Positions 1-13,900 of a stretch of DNA of 33,216 nucleotides are shown here, piece after piece. This DNA comes from Rhodopirellula europaea 6C (lineage in GTDB: Bacteria > Planctomycetota > Planctomycetia > Pirellulales > Pirellulaceae). Location of the stretch: positions 1 to 33,216 of the forward strand of contig NZ_ANMO01000176.1 of assembly GCF_000338295.1 (NCBI RefSeq), read 5' to 3'. How positions within the stretch are numbered: position 1 is the first letter of the stretch; each line of letters begins with the position of its first letter. A program made the position numbers and the translations under genes. The notes beneath the pieces were generated by a model, which worked only from the letters and a program-made list of their open reading frames with translations, did not search any database and had not been told where the DNA came from.

Positions 1-3000
1 TTAATAATCGCACCATCAATGTCCAAGCTCGCAAGGGGAAGTAATGTGGTGCCAATGGCACCAGTCACTTGCACATTTCCGCTTGTGGTCGTGCCAGATG
101 CATCGATCACTAGGGCTTCATCTCCAGCTTCGCTTCCGCCAATCGTGCCCGTGACCGTCACGTTGCCCGCGGTAGTAGCCGTGTCGCCGGTGTCAATTGT
201 GGTCATCGCATCTTCTTTCGCTAGCGTGACATTTCCTGCGAGTTCTACATTTCCACCGTCGGTTTGGAGGTCGCCGCCGAGGCTGATCGTGTCGCCAGTG
301 ACGGCGATGCCGCCGTCGTGGACGGTGACGGCGCTGGTTAGGTCGATCGCGGCTCCGCTGATGACCAGCTTGTCGAGGTCGAGTGCTCCGCCACCGACGA
401 TTCCGTCGATGGTGACATCGCCTGCACTGAAGGTTGCGCCAGTGGTGGTGTCGATGATCAGGCCATCGACATCCATCGTCATGCCGTTGACGGTGCCGGT
501 GATCGTGACGGCACCCGCGTCGCTATTGTCATCCAGCTCCGTGTCAATCGTGATGTCCGTTCCGTTGACGGTCAGCGGACCGGTCAAGTCGACGGTGCCA
601 CCGTCGGTTTGCAGATCGCCACTGAGCTTGATGCTGCTGCCGGTTACATCGATCGCGCCCGTGGTGGCGACCGCGTCCACTTCCACGGAGGCCGCATCAA
701 TGGTCACGAATTCAAGTGGCGTTGTCCCGCCAACCGCACCGGCGATCGTGACGTCTCCGTCGGCAGTCGTATCGTTGGCGTTGATCGTCAGCGATTCTTC
801 GCCACCGGTCGTTCCGTCAATCGTGCTGCTGAAGCTGACAGCACCGGCGTTGCCGGTGGCCGCTGGGGCAGGGGCCATGTCCTCGGTGTCAGTGGTGTCG
901 ATCACGATGTCGACTCCGAGTACCACGGCTCCGTTGAGCGACACATCTCCGGTATTGTCGTCTTCGCCAGTGAAGATGTTCCCGCCCAAGGAGATGGTGT
1001 CAGCACTGGTGCTGCCACTGGTGATCGTGACCTCGTTGATGTCGTCACTGTCCGCATCGATGCCAATCTGGCCGACGCTGACACTGCCCGTGGTAGCAGT
1101 AATCGTGACGTCATAGATCTTATCTTTGTCGTCTTCATCACCGCAGATATTGCCAACTGAAATGTCGCCAGTTGCAGCAGTGAGCACAAGATCGGTGGAA
1201 AGCTCCAACTTGCTGCTGATGTTGATGCCGTTGGCGGTGATCGTGCCGTTCAGCTGAACCGAGTTGTACTGTTGCTCGGTGAAGGAACCGTCAAGCGTCA
1301 TGCCTCCGGTGCCGATGATCAGATCGCCCGTATCATCGCCATCCAAGAACACGTTCCCCCCATTGCCCGTTGTCACCGCAGCCGCATCCTCAAACGTGAC
1401 ATTCGGCACGTTGTCCAAACGCAAAACGTCGCCGCTGGATCCCTTGTCCAGGTCGATCGCCGCCTTAAACGTCGTCGTGCTTCCTGGTCCAGGTGTACCA
1501 AGAACTCCGGCGTCTTGGTCAAAGACCTGTGCCACGATGGATGCATTCACGGTCACATCATTCGCACTGACGATGTTGATCGTCCCCAGACGATCGTCCG
1601 CTGTCGTGGTGGCCCCGAAGGTGTCTCCACTTCCGCCCAACGTCACGTCACCGGTACCTGCGGTCAGAGTGAGATTCTCGGCAGCGGCACCCGTGTTGTT
1701 TGCTTCGACCGAGCCATTGATGTTGATCGCACCGTCGGAGGTGCCTGTCGTATTAATGGCCAATGCATTCCCATCGGTCGCAAAGGTGACGGTGTCATTG
1801 ATCGTGGCATCCCCGCCTGCGGTGGTGATGGTCACGCTGGTTGCGTTGACGCTGAATCCGTCCCCCGCACCATCACCATTGACAGTGAAGTCGCCGGCTG
1901 TGGTGATGCTGGCTTGCACATCGATTCCGGCACCGCTTGCACCTGCGGCTTCCAGCGTCAGGGCTGTCAGCACGGTCAAGGTGCCATTGTCATCGGCACC
2001 ATCGCCCACGGTGATCTTGCCAGTTTGGTTCATGGCTTCGCCGATCACGATTTCCGTCACGGTCGACTGGATTTGGGCGAGTGACGCTTCGGAGATATCC
2101 AAACCACCACCGGCATCGCCCAGATAGATTTCAGTTGCGGCGGTAATGCCAGATACGGTGACCGTTTCGGTTCCGGCATCCGGAGTTGATATAATCGGTG
2201 CACTGAATATGACATCCGAAGCTGCTTGAATCGCAAGGTTCGCACCACCCAGTTCGACACCACCGGCTAGAGTAACACTGGTAGTCGTCGCCAGATCCGG
2301 CGAGCTTGCATCATCGGCAACAATGCTGATGTCTGCGGTCGTGTCGATCTGCTCTGTGGCAGTGAGAGTGCTGGATTCCGTGACCGTTAAACCGGTGACT
2401 TGGGCCGGGTTATTGGCCGTGTCATCGAATACGACATCATTGGCGTTGGTGATCGTCACGAGTCCCAAGCGACTGGCACCGATCTGACCGGTGACAGAAA
2501 TATCGCCATCGGTACCAGCATCTATCGTCAGTGTTTCTGCTGAAGCCGCACCCGAGGCCGTCACAGCGGCCAGGCTGATGTTTGCACCTGCAGTCGCTGT
2601 TCCGCTGGCGGTCGTGTCCAACGCAATGTCCTTTGTCAACGTTGTGGGCGACGAGATCGAGATCGCTCCACCATTGGTCGTGATGTCCTCGCCTAGATCA
2701 ACGTTACCGAAGTTACCGTCAATGTTGACGCTGCCGTCGATACTCCAGCTACTCGCGGCTGTGTCATTAATCGTGACGCTGCCGCCAGCACCTGCGGAAT
2801 TGACAACGACATTGCCACCGTTGGCCGTTGTCAAATCGGCTGCCGCAGCGAAGGTCACTGTCCCCGCCGCTGCAACGGTGATGTCAAGGACATCCGCAGC
2901 CGAACCGTTATCCAGGTCAAGGGTTTCGTTGAAGGTCACCGCCGTCGGATTATCGCTACCACCGATAGTTATGCTCGCTGCGACGACGGTTGAATTGATG

Positions 3001-6000
3001 ACGACCGCATCAGTTCCGTCCAACGTAATCGTGCCAAAACGCGAACCCGTGTCTCCGATTTTGTCCGTGGCGGCATCGCCAAGCGTGATGGAACCACCAC
3101 CGGAGTGGACAACGAGATTCTCGTTCGATCCACCATCACCCTGAATGTCGCCGGTGACCGAAATAGCGGCTCCACCACCCGCATTATTGCCGTCGGAATC
3201 AAGCGTCAGTGTCACGCCATCGGCCAGTGTGACCGAGTCATCGATCGTGATCACCCCACCGTTGTCGGTGATGAAGGTCGAATTGTTCATGATCGTCGTG
3301 ACACCGGCCGCACCAGATCCATTGATCGTGATGCTGTTGCCTTCAATGTCCGAGATGATCGAATCGGTCACCTCCACATCGGCATCGACCGCCTGAATCA
3401 CCAAACTGGTGTTCAGAACAATGCCAGTCAACGATGGGTAACCTGATCGCGTCTGAGGCGAATTGCCGTCGATCGTGATCTTGCCAGATTGCGTTCCAGC
3501 GTAGCCAATTGCTAATTGCCCGATCGAATTGGCTACGGCAGCCAGTGCCGCATCGGTGACTCGGTCCGTGGCGGTTCCAGCGTCGTCACCGATATTGAAG
3601 GCCGTCGCGTCATTGAGCGGCCGGTACAACACGGCCGTATCTTTTCCGCCGGTCGAATCGATGATCGTCGAGCCAGCGTCCGCATCAATGAACGGTGAAT
3701 CGAACGAGGACTGGACGTTGTTGATGTCCAGGACAACCGCGCTGGTCGTACCGATCTCGATGCTGCTTTGGCCCGTCGCCGCGATGCCCGCTGCATCCAC
3801 GTTGGCATTGAAATCGATGTTGTCTGCGTCGATGGTCAGCAAGCCAATGGGACTTGCCGCACCAACCGTTGCGTTGATCGCGACGTCTGCATCACCGGCG
3901 TCGAGTGTTAACGGCTCCGTGGCCATGGCTTCCACTGGAATTGCGATGGTGATGTTCGCATCGGTCGTGGTCGCGTCGGTCAAGAAGCTGACCGTGCCGC
4001 CGGAATTGTTGAGCAACAGATTACCGCCGGCGGAGGTCAAAATAATCTCTCCAGCAGTCGCCTCGGTGCCGCCATCGGTCGTATCGATGGTGGAACCATT
4101 GAAGAAGATCGCGGTGCCGGTCGTTGCCGTCGCGTTCAGGTCAATGTTGCCGCCCGTTGTCACGATATTGCCGGCTGTGATCTGATCCGCGTCGACATCA
4201 ACGCTCGCCGCCGCGATGCTGGCGGGCAGGATCACATCGGCATCCGTGGCCGAAGCGGTTGCGTCAAAGACCAGTGCGACATCACCTGCGGTGATCGTGG
4301 CATTCATACCGAAGTCGATGTTGCCACCGTTTCCGGACGCACCGTCATTGGTGTCAATCGTCCACTGCGCCCCGTCGTTGCCTGTCACATCGATCGCGCC
4401 CGTGACGCCAGTGAAATCGACCGCGCCGCCTTGGGTGGCGATATCGCCGTTCCAGCTGATCGTGCCGCCGGAGGAATTGACAGCGACCGAACCCAGACGC
4501 GTGTTGCCGCCAAGGTCACTGTGAACCGTCAGGGCTCCGTCGCTGGACTGGATCGTCAGTGATTCCATTCCCGCTGTAGTCGCGTCGACCGCACTCGGAT
4601 TCGCTGAGTCACCAACCGTGATCGCACCATCGGTGGTTCCGCCCGTGGTCGCGTCGAGCGTGACGGAAATGGAAAGGTCAATGTCGGCTGAATTCAATGA
4701 GATCACACCTGCCACGTTCGGATGGTTCGCTCCCGAATCCAATGTCGCGCCGTTCAGATCGATGCGATTGACGGCGGCGGTTGATCCAATGTCAATCCCG
4801 CCCGAGGCACCTTCGCCGTCGGTCGAAACGCTCGGCAAATCGACGATGTCGGCCGATTGAATGTCGAGACGTCCGATCGTGATGTCGCCGGTCAGGTTCA
4901 CGTCCCCGCCCGTTCCGCCGATCAAATCCAAGGAATGAGGACCACTGGTCGCATCGTCGGTGATCGTGTTACTGATCGTGATGTTCGCTCCGGCCGCCGT
5001 GCTATTGCCGGTCGTATCGAGCGTCACATCCGCACAGAGTTCCACCGGCGAAGCGATCAATATCGCTCCGCCCGCCGTCGCGATATCGTCGCAGAGTTCA
5101 ACGACCGTAAAGTTGCTGTCGATGGTGACGGTACCTCCCGCCGCTTCGGCGTCGGTAACATCGATGACCGGCAACGCATCGGCGCCCGTCGCAGCCAGCG
5201 TCAACGTTCCGTTGTCACCGACCTTGCCCGCGATCAAGACATTGCCGGTATCGCCCGCCATGTCCCCATCCACGACGATTCGTGCACCGTCTTTGAACTC
5301 CACGTCTTTGGCGTCGACTCGAAGCGAGTTTCCAGCCAAGTCTTTGCCTTTGAGGGTAACCAGTCCCTCAAACGTAACCTTGTCTCCGGCAACGTTAAGT
5401 GACTTCACCGTCACGTCGTTGAGTGTCACATCTTTCGAGACGCCCGTTCCGTCGGCTCGCGCGTCGATGACAAAGTCGACGGTCGGTTCGTCAATATCAA
5501 GGTTTGCGGCACCAGTCAGAACGATCTGACCGGCGTCGCTCGAACCACCGGTCGCATCGGAATCGATCTGGATGGTTTGGTTGTCGGTCAAATCGAGCAT
5601 CGTGACGCCCGAGAAGTCAATCAAGCCATCCGCCGAGGCCCCCGTGGAATCGGTCAGAATATCGCCCGTAATCTCAAGCGTGTCCGCTGTGACGGTCAGG
5701 CCGCCCAAACGCTGAGTCGCACCGACGTCCTGTTTCAGGAACACGTTGGCTTTATTGCTAGTTCCACTGGTGTCAATCACCAATGTCTCAGCACCCAGGT
5801 TGGTGCCGTTGATCGTGCCATCGATTGTAACAACACCGCCCGTAGCCGAGGTGGTTGCGGTATCGATCGTCGTGGTGGCATTCTCGTTGGTCAGCGTGAC
5901 GGGACCGGTCAAATCAACATTGCTGCCCTCAGTGGTCAAATCACCACCGATGTTGATACCGCTGCCGTTAACCTCGATGCCCCCATCGTCAACCGTGATA

Positions 6001-9000
6001 GCCGATTGCAAATCAATGGCGTTGCCGTCGATGTCAATGCTGTCCAGAGGTGTGCTACCGCCGACCACGCCCGTGATCGTGACGGCACCCGCGGCATTCG
6101 TGTTCGCCGTGGCGTCGATTGTCAAAATGTCGGTGTTGCCGATATTGTCCATTCCGTTGATGGTTCCAGTGATGAGCACCAGTCCGGCATCGTCGTTGTC
6201 GCCGGATTCGGTATCGATCAAACGAGCCCCGTCAATTACAACGGGACCGTTCAGATCAATCGCGTCGCCGTCGGTTTGCAGATCGGCGGAAAGTTTGATC
6301 CCAGCCGCAACCGCTTTGATGCCGCCACCGACGGCGCTGATACCAGTGCCAGCGACGGTGATTTGATTGCCGGTTGAATCCACATCAACCAGACCATCGT
6401 TCGTGGTCACGCTCGTGAACGTGATGTCGGCGGTGCCTCGCAGCACAATGTCTCCCGTTCCGGTCGAATTGGCCGAAACACTGCCGCCCGCGATTTCCAA
6501 ACGACCTTCGGTGTCGGTGGTCGTTGGCGTTGCAGAACCACCGATGTCACCAACCGCTTCCAGACTGACGGTGGCCGCGGTGATATCAGCCGTCAAATCA
6601 TCGTCGGCTTCATTGATCGCGGCACTGGAATTCAGCGTGACCGTGCCGCTGGCATCGATCGCGCCGATCAAAATATCGCCGCCGGTCGTTGTCACATCCA
6701 CGTCACCGCTGGTGGCGTCAATGTTCTTCAGAGTGATCGCTCCCGGTGAGGTCAAACGAATGTTACCCGCCGTGGTCGAATTCGCGGTCACGACGCTTCC
6801 CGCGGCGACTTCCAAACGGTTGCCATCACCATCGGTGCCGGTTCCCGTCCCGTGGATGTTGGCACCGGCGGTCAGAATGATTTCACCAGTCGCCGTGATG
6901 TCGACGTCGGTATTGTCGTCTTGATCCAGGATGCTGCCGACGGTCGCTTCGATCGTGACATCTTTATCGGTACCAGCGGAGGTGACTGACACGATGGTGA
7001 CATCACCGGTGGTGGCGACCACGTTGACCGTGCCGTCATTGGTAGCGATGTTCGTCAGTTCAACACCCGTGCTTTCATCAATATCGATGTCGCCCGCGGC
7101 GTTCGTGGTCGCCGTAATCTTGTTGACGTTAGTATCTAGAGAAATGGCTCCACCAGCCGTCGCCGTCAGCACGTCACCGGCCGCGGCCGTACCGGGCATA
7201 CCGTCTTCAGTGATCGCCCCGGCGGCGGTCAGCGTGATGTCGCCATCGGCCCCGGCGTCGAGTGCGACCACCTCAATGTCACCACCCGCCGTTGCTACCA
7301 GGGTGATGTCGTTGTCATCGCTGTTGGTGTTGCTCGTTTCAACCAACGTCGCGGTGATCGTCCCAGCTGCCGTAATATCGACGGCACCATTAGCGGTCGT
7401 CACGCTCTGCAGCGTCAGATCTCCCAGACCCGCGACCAGGATGTTTCCGTTAGCCGTACCGGCGTCGGTCGTACTCGCGATCAGCGTGCTACCAGCGGCA
7501 AGTTCGAGGCGGCCTGCCGCGTCAGCGACGGTTGCAGTCGTTCCGGGATTGCCACCAATGCCAGTCGTGGCCTCCAATGAGATAGTGCCACCTGCATCGA
7601 GATCCGCCAACGCGTCGTTCTGCAAGTCATTGATCATGCCACCGGCAGTAACGGTGATGTCAGAGCCCGAGATCAGGCAATCAATCAAGATGTCACCATC
7701 GGAATCCAAGACGATTTCCGTGAGCGATTTGGCTCCGATCGAACCCACGTTCATTTCCAGCGGGTTACCGGTCGCGCCGATGCTTCCCGCTTCTGCGATC
7801 AAAACAGCACCACCCTGCGGGCTCCCGCCGACCGTGCTGACTTCCAGGTGGGTGTCACCCGCATCCAAGATGCTTCCCGTCGCTGTATTCACGACGATCG
7901 CCGCAGTGCTCATGGACGGATCGGTCTTGTTAAGACCCGCTGGTGTTGTGTTGGTCGTGAGAAGACCACCCAGCGTGATATTGCCATTGGCCGTTAGATC
8001 GATCAGACCACTGCCAGCGTCGATCAAGGCTCCATTGCTCATGAAGATGCCTTGAGCGGTCGCCGTTACGAAAACGTTGGCGTCTGTGCTGACAGTATTG
8101 GGCGCCCCAAAGTTGACCGAATCGGCAGCGGTGATAACGACCGCTCCACTGTCAGACTGAATGGGGTCATTGATGACAATCGGCGCGGAGGGAGCCGTTG
8201 TTTTCTCCGCTGTCAACGTGACCGAACCCGTTGTTGTTGAGATACCGGTCCCCTGGACGACATCAAGGAAACCATTCAGCGTCTTGATGTTCACCAAGCC
8301 GCCATCCTGATCGATGCCGTTAATCTTCAGCCCCGTCGCTTCTTCGATATAAACATCGCCCGAAGCACTATTGGTCACCACCAGCTTGGCAATGCTTGTA
8401 TCGATCGGCGCGGCCATGGTTCCGATCCCAGTCGCCGCATTGAGCGTGACGACCGCATCCGAACCGGTTGCCACAATGTCGGCACCACCGGTGTCCCCGA
8501 CTTCGCTGATGGCCCCGTTTGAGCTGTCGATCAAAACAGCCATCGGTGTGTTGTTTGTCGTCACCACCCGGCCGAGCGTCACGTTGCCGTAGGCGTTCAT
8601 GGCAATGGTGCCACTGCCCGCATCGACGACCGCACCGTCAACCATGGTGATCGCACCATCGACGACGACCGCGGCATCGGAATTCGTGTCCGCAGTGATC
8701 GCGATGTCCCCGGCCCCGGTGCCACTGCTGACATTGGCGTTCAGAGCGATGTTGTTGTCCGCCTGGATCGTGATCGGTCCGTCTTCCGCATCGATCGGTG
8801 CGTTGATCGTCAGATTCCCCGGCTCACCACCATCGACATCTACGTTGATAGTCACCGAACCGCCCGCAAAATCATTGTCGACGCCGATGACGCCATCGAT
8901 GCCTGGAGCCGCCGCGATCGTCAAATCGCCCAGGTTATTGATGTTGATGTTTCCGCCCAGCGTGGCACCGGTTTGATCGTTGTGAGCGGCCAAGTTGGTG

Positions 9001-10990
9001 ACCGAAACGTTGATGTCATCAGTGGAACCGATCCCACCCCCGGCCTGAATCGCCAGATTGGTCACCGTGATGTCGACCGTGGTATCGGCACTGGTATCCA
9101 CCACACCGCCTTGGGTGATCAACGAGAGAGTCGTGAATCCGGTTCCTGTCTCCGTTACAGCCGTAACCAGATCGATGTCACCGGTATTGATGGGTACCGT
9201 ATCGGCTCCCACTGTGGTCGTGGTCGTCGAACCAAGTCGAACGACCGCGCTCGTGGTAATCTCGTTCAAATCATCCTGTTCCAATCCGAGGATACCAGCG
9301 GCATCAGCATCGCCTAGGTGAATCTCGGTCGCAGCGGAGAGCGGTCGGATGGTGACATCCCCGGCAGACGCGGTCACCGATGCATTCAGGTCCAAAGCAT
9401 CCTGAATCAGCGTCACCTCACCGACCGTGGCTGCGGTTCCCGAAGTCGTAATCGCCGAGTCAACCGTCAGCGAAGTGGATTTGAGCACGACACTACCCGC
9501 GTTGGTGGTGATTCCTGAGGTCGTGTCGATAGCAGTCGACGGAATCGTCAGATCATCGATATCGTTAAACGTGAACGTATTTTCGGATCCAGTGACTTCC
9601 GCGACGAGGTTGTCCACATCATTCGCACCATCCAGCAAGACACTTCCACCCGCGACGATTTTCAGGTTCGTTTCGGTGATTGATCCAGGATTAGGCAATG
9701 CCGGGTCGTCGGTGATCGTCGAACCGGTCTCCAGAATGAGGGTGCTGGTTCCCACCGGCGCGATCGCTCCCTTAATCTCGATGGCTCCCGCATCTGCCTT
9801 ACCAATCTTCAACGAGTCGGCAGTGACCTGGTCCAATTCGGCGGCGGTGAGTTTGATATGGCTGCCGATCCCTGATCCAAGCGTGAATGTTTGGTTCGCC
9901 GCACTGTTGAGCAACTGAGTACGCCCGCTCGGCGACACCAACGATCCGCCCGAAAGCGGCGCAAGGCCACCCAGCGTCATGTCCGCCGCGGTGATGACCA
10001 AAGCGTTGTCGGTTGCATTGTTGGTGCTCACGTAGGTCGAACTGCCAACGATGGTGAAACTACCGCTGTCGTCGGCATCCGAATCAGCGGTAATGGTGAT
10101 GGCACCCGTGTCCGCCGTGACTTCAGCGGCTCCGTTAATCGCGACACCGCCGGTCGCGGTCAAAGCAATGGTGCCAGCACCCGTCGTGAAGACGGGCTGC
10201 GAAATCGTTACTGAGTTGTTCGTCGATTCAATTGAAATGTTTCCCCCGTCGGCGGATACCGATTCGGAAACACTCGTCGTGATGGCTTGCGTATTCGTGA
10301 TCACAACGCTGCCACCGGACGCATTGTTGTCGATCTTGTTCAAAGTGAGGCTATTAACCTCTTGTGCAATCTCAATTGCTCCCATGGACGCGTTTTCTGC
10401 GTCCACACTCAGGACGTTGGTCCGCACGTCAATGCCTTGGTCAGCAGTCAAGTTGAGATTACCGCCGCTGATCAGTCCAGTTGCACCGGACTCGGAGAGA
10501 ATTCTGCCTCCGGTGCTTTCCATGACGACCCCACCGGTTGCCGACGGGTTGATGGTGTCGACCGTGATATCGCCCGAAGCAAACAGATCCATCGTGATGC
10601 TTGCGACGGCGCTGGTTTCGATCGTCAGCGTTCCATCCGCATCCAAATCCAGATTTGTTGCCCCGACGATTTCATCGACCAACAAGTTACCCGGACCCGT
10701 ACTACCGGCCTGAATCGTGACAGCGTCGTTGCTGGCGGTCACCGATTGCAAAGTGACATCGCCACGTCCAATGATCGAGATCGCACTGTCCGCTTCGACA
10801 TCAGCCGTTGCTGTGATGGTATCCGCATCCATGTTCAATGCGCCATCGACCAACAGATCGCCGCTCACGTTGATCGTGTCGCCGGCTCCCAGGTTGATGT
10901 CCAAGTCGCCGGGCAGTTCAACGGCGTTGAGTGTCAAGACGTCAGTGCCGCTGCCACCATTAATCGTCAGGTTGCCCGAGGACGTTAACG
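1..10990 (-). repeat. Beta-helix / filamentous-haemagglutinin-like repeat array inside the giant protein
   Basis: About 3660 residues are built from short strands of the type 'GxVTIxGxI...IDTxxxxxxAGxVxI', typical of parallel beta-helix adhesins. Longer units are visible. The DNA string CCGTCGGTTTG recurs at 256, 601 and 6268, so two units lie exactly 345 nt (115 codons) apart and a third lies 5667 nt (1889 codons) away, all in frame. Stretches such as 'GDLQTDGG', 'TITGTVNGM' and 'GGSTPLDSIDIDG' recur near 30-750 and 5600-6330. A haemagglutinin-like segment 'IQAGGGIGSTDDINVSV' lies near 9050. Repeats are diverged, so this is old duplication rather than recent slippage. Confidence 0.85.
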
Positions 10991-13900
10991 TGAAGGTCAC
11001 GTCTTCGAAATCAGGGCTGGCGAGCGTGAACTCGTTCGGATTGGCGGTTTCCGACAACGTCGCAGTCGCATCGCCATCAGGCAGGTTGAAGACAACATCT
11101 GCTGCCGGTGTCGAATTCGTGACGGGCTCAAGGCCGGTGTAGCGAATCGTTCCGGAATCTGTGCCCGTAAGAGTGATGTCACCGGCAAAGTTATCCGAAG
11201 TTGTTGTGGCCGCGTCGTCAAAGTCATAGGTGACCGTAGTCACGCTGCCGCCGCTAATCGTCAGTGAATCACTATCGCCGCCGCTTTCGCCTCCGTCAAA
11301 GGTGAAGCCGGTAACCGATGCGGTGCCTGAAGTTGCGCCAGGGTGTACGGTAACGACATCGGAGCCATCACCACCGGTGACAACCAATTCACCCCCGGAA
11401 TAGCGACTGGCGATATCCTCGATGGATAGCGTGTCATCGCCGGCATCCATGTTGATCGTGATTGATTTGCCTGTTCCGTTGGGCGCTATAAAACTTGTCG
11501 TCTCAAAGGTCCCATTGAGACTCGAGAGTAGCAGATGCCCCGAAATCGCGGTGTCAATATCAAGGGACGCACTATCGGTATTGTTGGTTAGGTCGAAGAC
11601 GTACGAGTTGGTCGGCGATGAGTAAGTGACTGGTTCCAGGCCAGTAAATGTGATGGTCGAAGTCAGGCTGCCGTCGTCGAGCGTGATATCCCCCGAAAAC
11701 TCGTCTGCATTTGTCTCGAAGATGTTCGCATAGGCAAACGTTGCTGTCTCAAACGTTCCACCTTGGATCACTAGCGTGTCGTTGTCAGTTGCCCCGCCAT
11801 CACCACCGTTAAAGACGAAGTCGATGCCTGCGAGATTCGTCAAGTCTAAAGAAAGCGTGTCGTCTCCCTCGCCGGTGTCGAACACAATCGTATCGATTGA
11901 CCCCACTGGGATGGTGACAGCATGTCCGTTGCTGGAAGTCCCAAACGCCGAAACTAGACGGTTTACAGGATCGGTAATCGTAATATTTGTGCCGTCACTC
12001 GAAATTGCGAGGTCATCGGAAGCATCCGCAAATCCAGTGAGAGTGAGCGTGTCTCCACTTAAAGAAATTTCTGTATCAGGAGCCACATAGGACAACGCGT
12101 TTGCGATCAGCTGGGCACCGTCGGTCGATGGGTTGTAACCGTAGTAATACTGCCAGGAGTAAGCAAAGAAATTCAAACCCACAACAGAACCAACCTGTCC
12201 ACTCTGTTCCATCACCAGAGGACGATTGTCATTGGTTCTCGCAATAACATTAACACCACTTGCCGCACTGGATGAGTCAATTGCATTTACCTGAAGATTG
12301 GATACTGACTCCATGACTGGGTGGGCTGAATTGAAAGTCCCAAGCGATCGGGTGCCACTATAGAAATTTCCATTCTGGATAAATGGGCTGTACCCGTTCG
12401 ACGTCCAATCCCCGGTTACATGATAGGATTGAAATTGGTTGGGCTGATAGTAACGGTACCGTGTTGCCATCTCGACGACCCCGTACCCATCATCCACATA
12501 GTCCGCAAGCACATCTCCAATTGGGCCCGCTCGATACAGATAGTCCCAACCATTGACCAAAACCGCGTCGTATTGTTTGAGAAACGACAAAGACGGGACG
12601 AATGAGGAAAACCCTATCGTGACCACGTCCGCGTCATCAAATTGGCCTGTTGCCAGAATCGGATTGAGGATACCGACCTGATCAAGATTCCGACGGTAGT
12701 AGTTGCCATTGAGTAGAAGGAACTTCTTCTCCGTCGTTGACTCCTGCCCAACATCGATCGGAAAACTTTGTGGATCCGAAACATTTCCTAGCGTGTCGGT
12801 AACCGTGAAGTCGAAGCCGTCCGAAGACGCACCGACGTGGTCATACTTCAATAACCCATTATCCAGGTCAGCCTGCGTGAAGGTATCGCCGATGATGAGT
12901 GCAGTTTCTGAATTGTTGAGCGTGCCAGAGTCATCGAGATCGAGCCACAGTTGACCTGCCGGCGCAGTGGTCAGAGTAAAAGTGATATCAGAACCAGTTG
13001 TCGCAGTTCGGTCTGAAAATTGAAGGCGCGAATCATCAATTAGATTATTGCTGGAATTGGCAACAACGTTTAAACCCAGGTTCAACACCGCTTGAGGCGC
13101 TGAGGAATCAGTCGTGGTGAAAGTTCGACTCGCCGTAACTGTGTTGGCAGTCTCCGCCTGATCCGTTACCTCCACTTCGAGTGTGTAGGTTGCTTCATCG
13201 TCTAACGCTGAAAGATCCGCATCTGGATCAAGCTGCCACAAACCTCCTGCTTGCACCTGGGTGATTTCCGGCCCAAATACGACGGCGTCCGCTGCATCCT
13301 TGATTGTGATCATGACATCCTGCCCCACTTCTACACCGGTCGTACTGCCTTTTAGCACCACATCAAGGTCTTCCGAATCATCGACATCATCATTTATTTC
13401 GATTGCGTCGATGTTGATCGTGGCGGTGTCGACTTCGATGTTGAGGTCGGTCGGCAATGCAATGGCCGCATCATTGCCGGCGATGTCTCGGATGTAACTG
13501 GGATCGCCGACTGAGTTGTCGGGGATGACCAATCCGGTGACTTCCAGATCGTTCGCAATGGGAGTTGGAAGCGTGCTTTCATCCGTATCCTCGCTGGCCG
13601 ATTCGGCCACCGTATACGCGAACGAAAGAGTTGTTGAACCCGAACCGCCGGAATACGTCGCCGAGGCACCATTACTGAGCGTCAGCGTCGGCGCACCATC
13701 CGTTTCATCCACATAAACGGCTTCCGCGAACGTAACCTCAAACGTAATCGTTTCACCGATGCTGTAGTCCGAATCCCCAGCCGCTGCTTCAGCCACCGTT
13801 CCGTCGGCAATCGTCGTGTCAATCGTGACGTTGAGTGTTTCTGTGGTTGTGTTCCCGGCGGCGTCCGTCAGTTGAACAGTGATGATTTGGGGGCCATCGT

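Noticed and set aside
1-10990. Repetitive DNA that could suggest a CRISPR array or satellite
   Set aside because: Repeats are long, diverged, in frame with the protein and without unique spacers of fixed length.
19-11142. Many long plus-strand open frames (up to about 365 codons) rich in Ser, Pro, Val and Thr
   Set aside because: They lie opposite the giant minus-strand gene and mirror its repetitive codon use (GTC/GAC/ATC patterns). They lack domains, ribosome sites and consistent ends.
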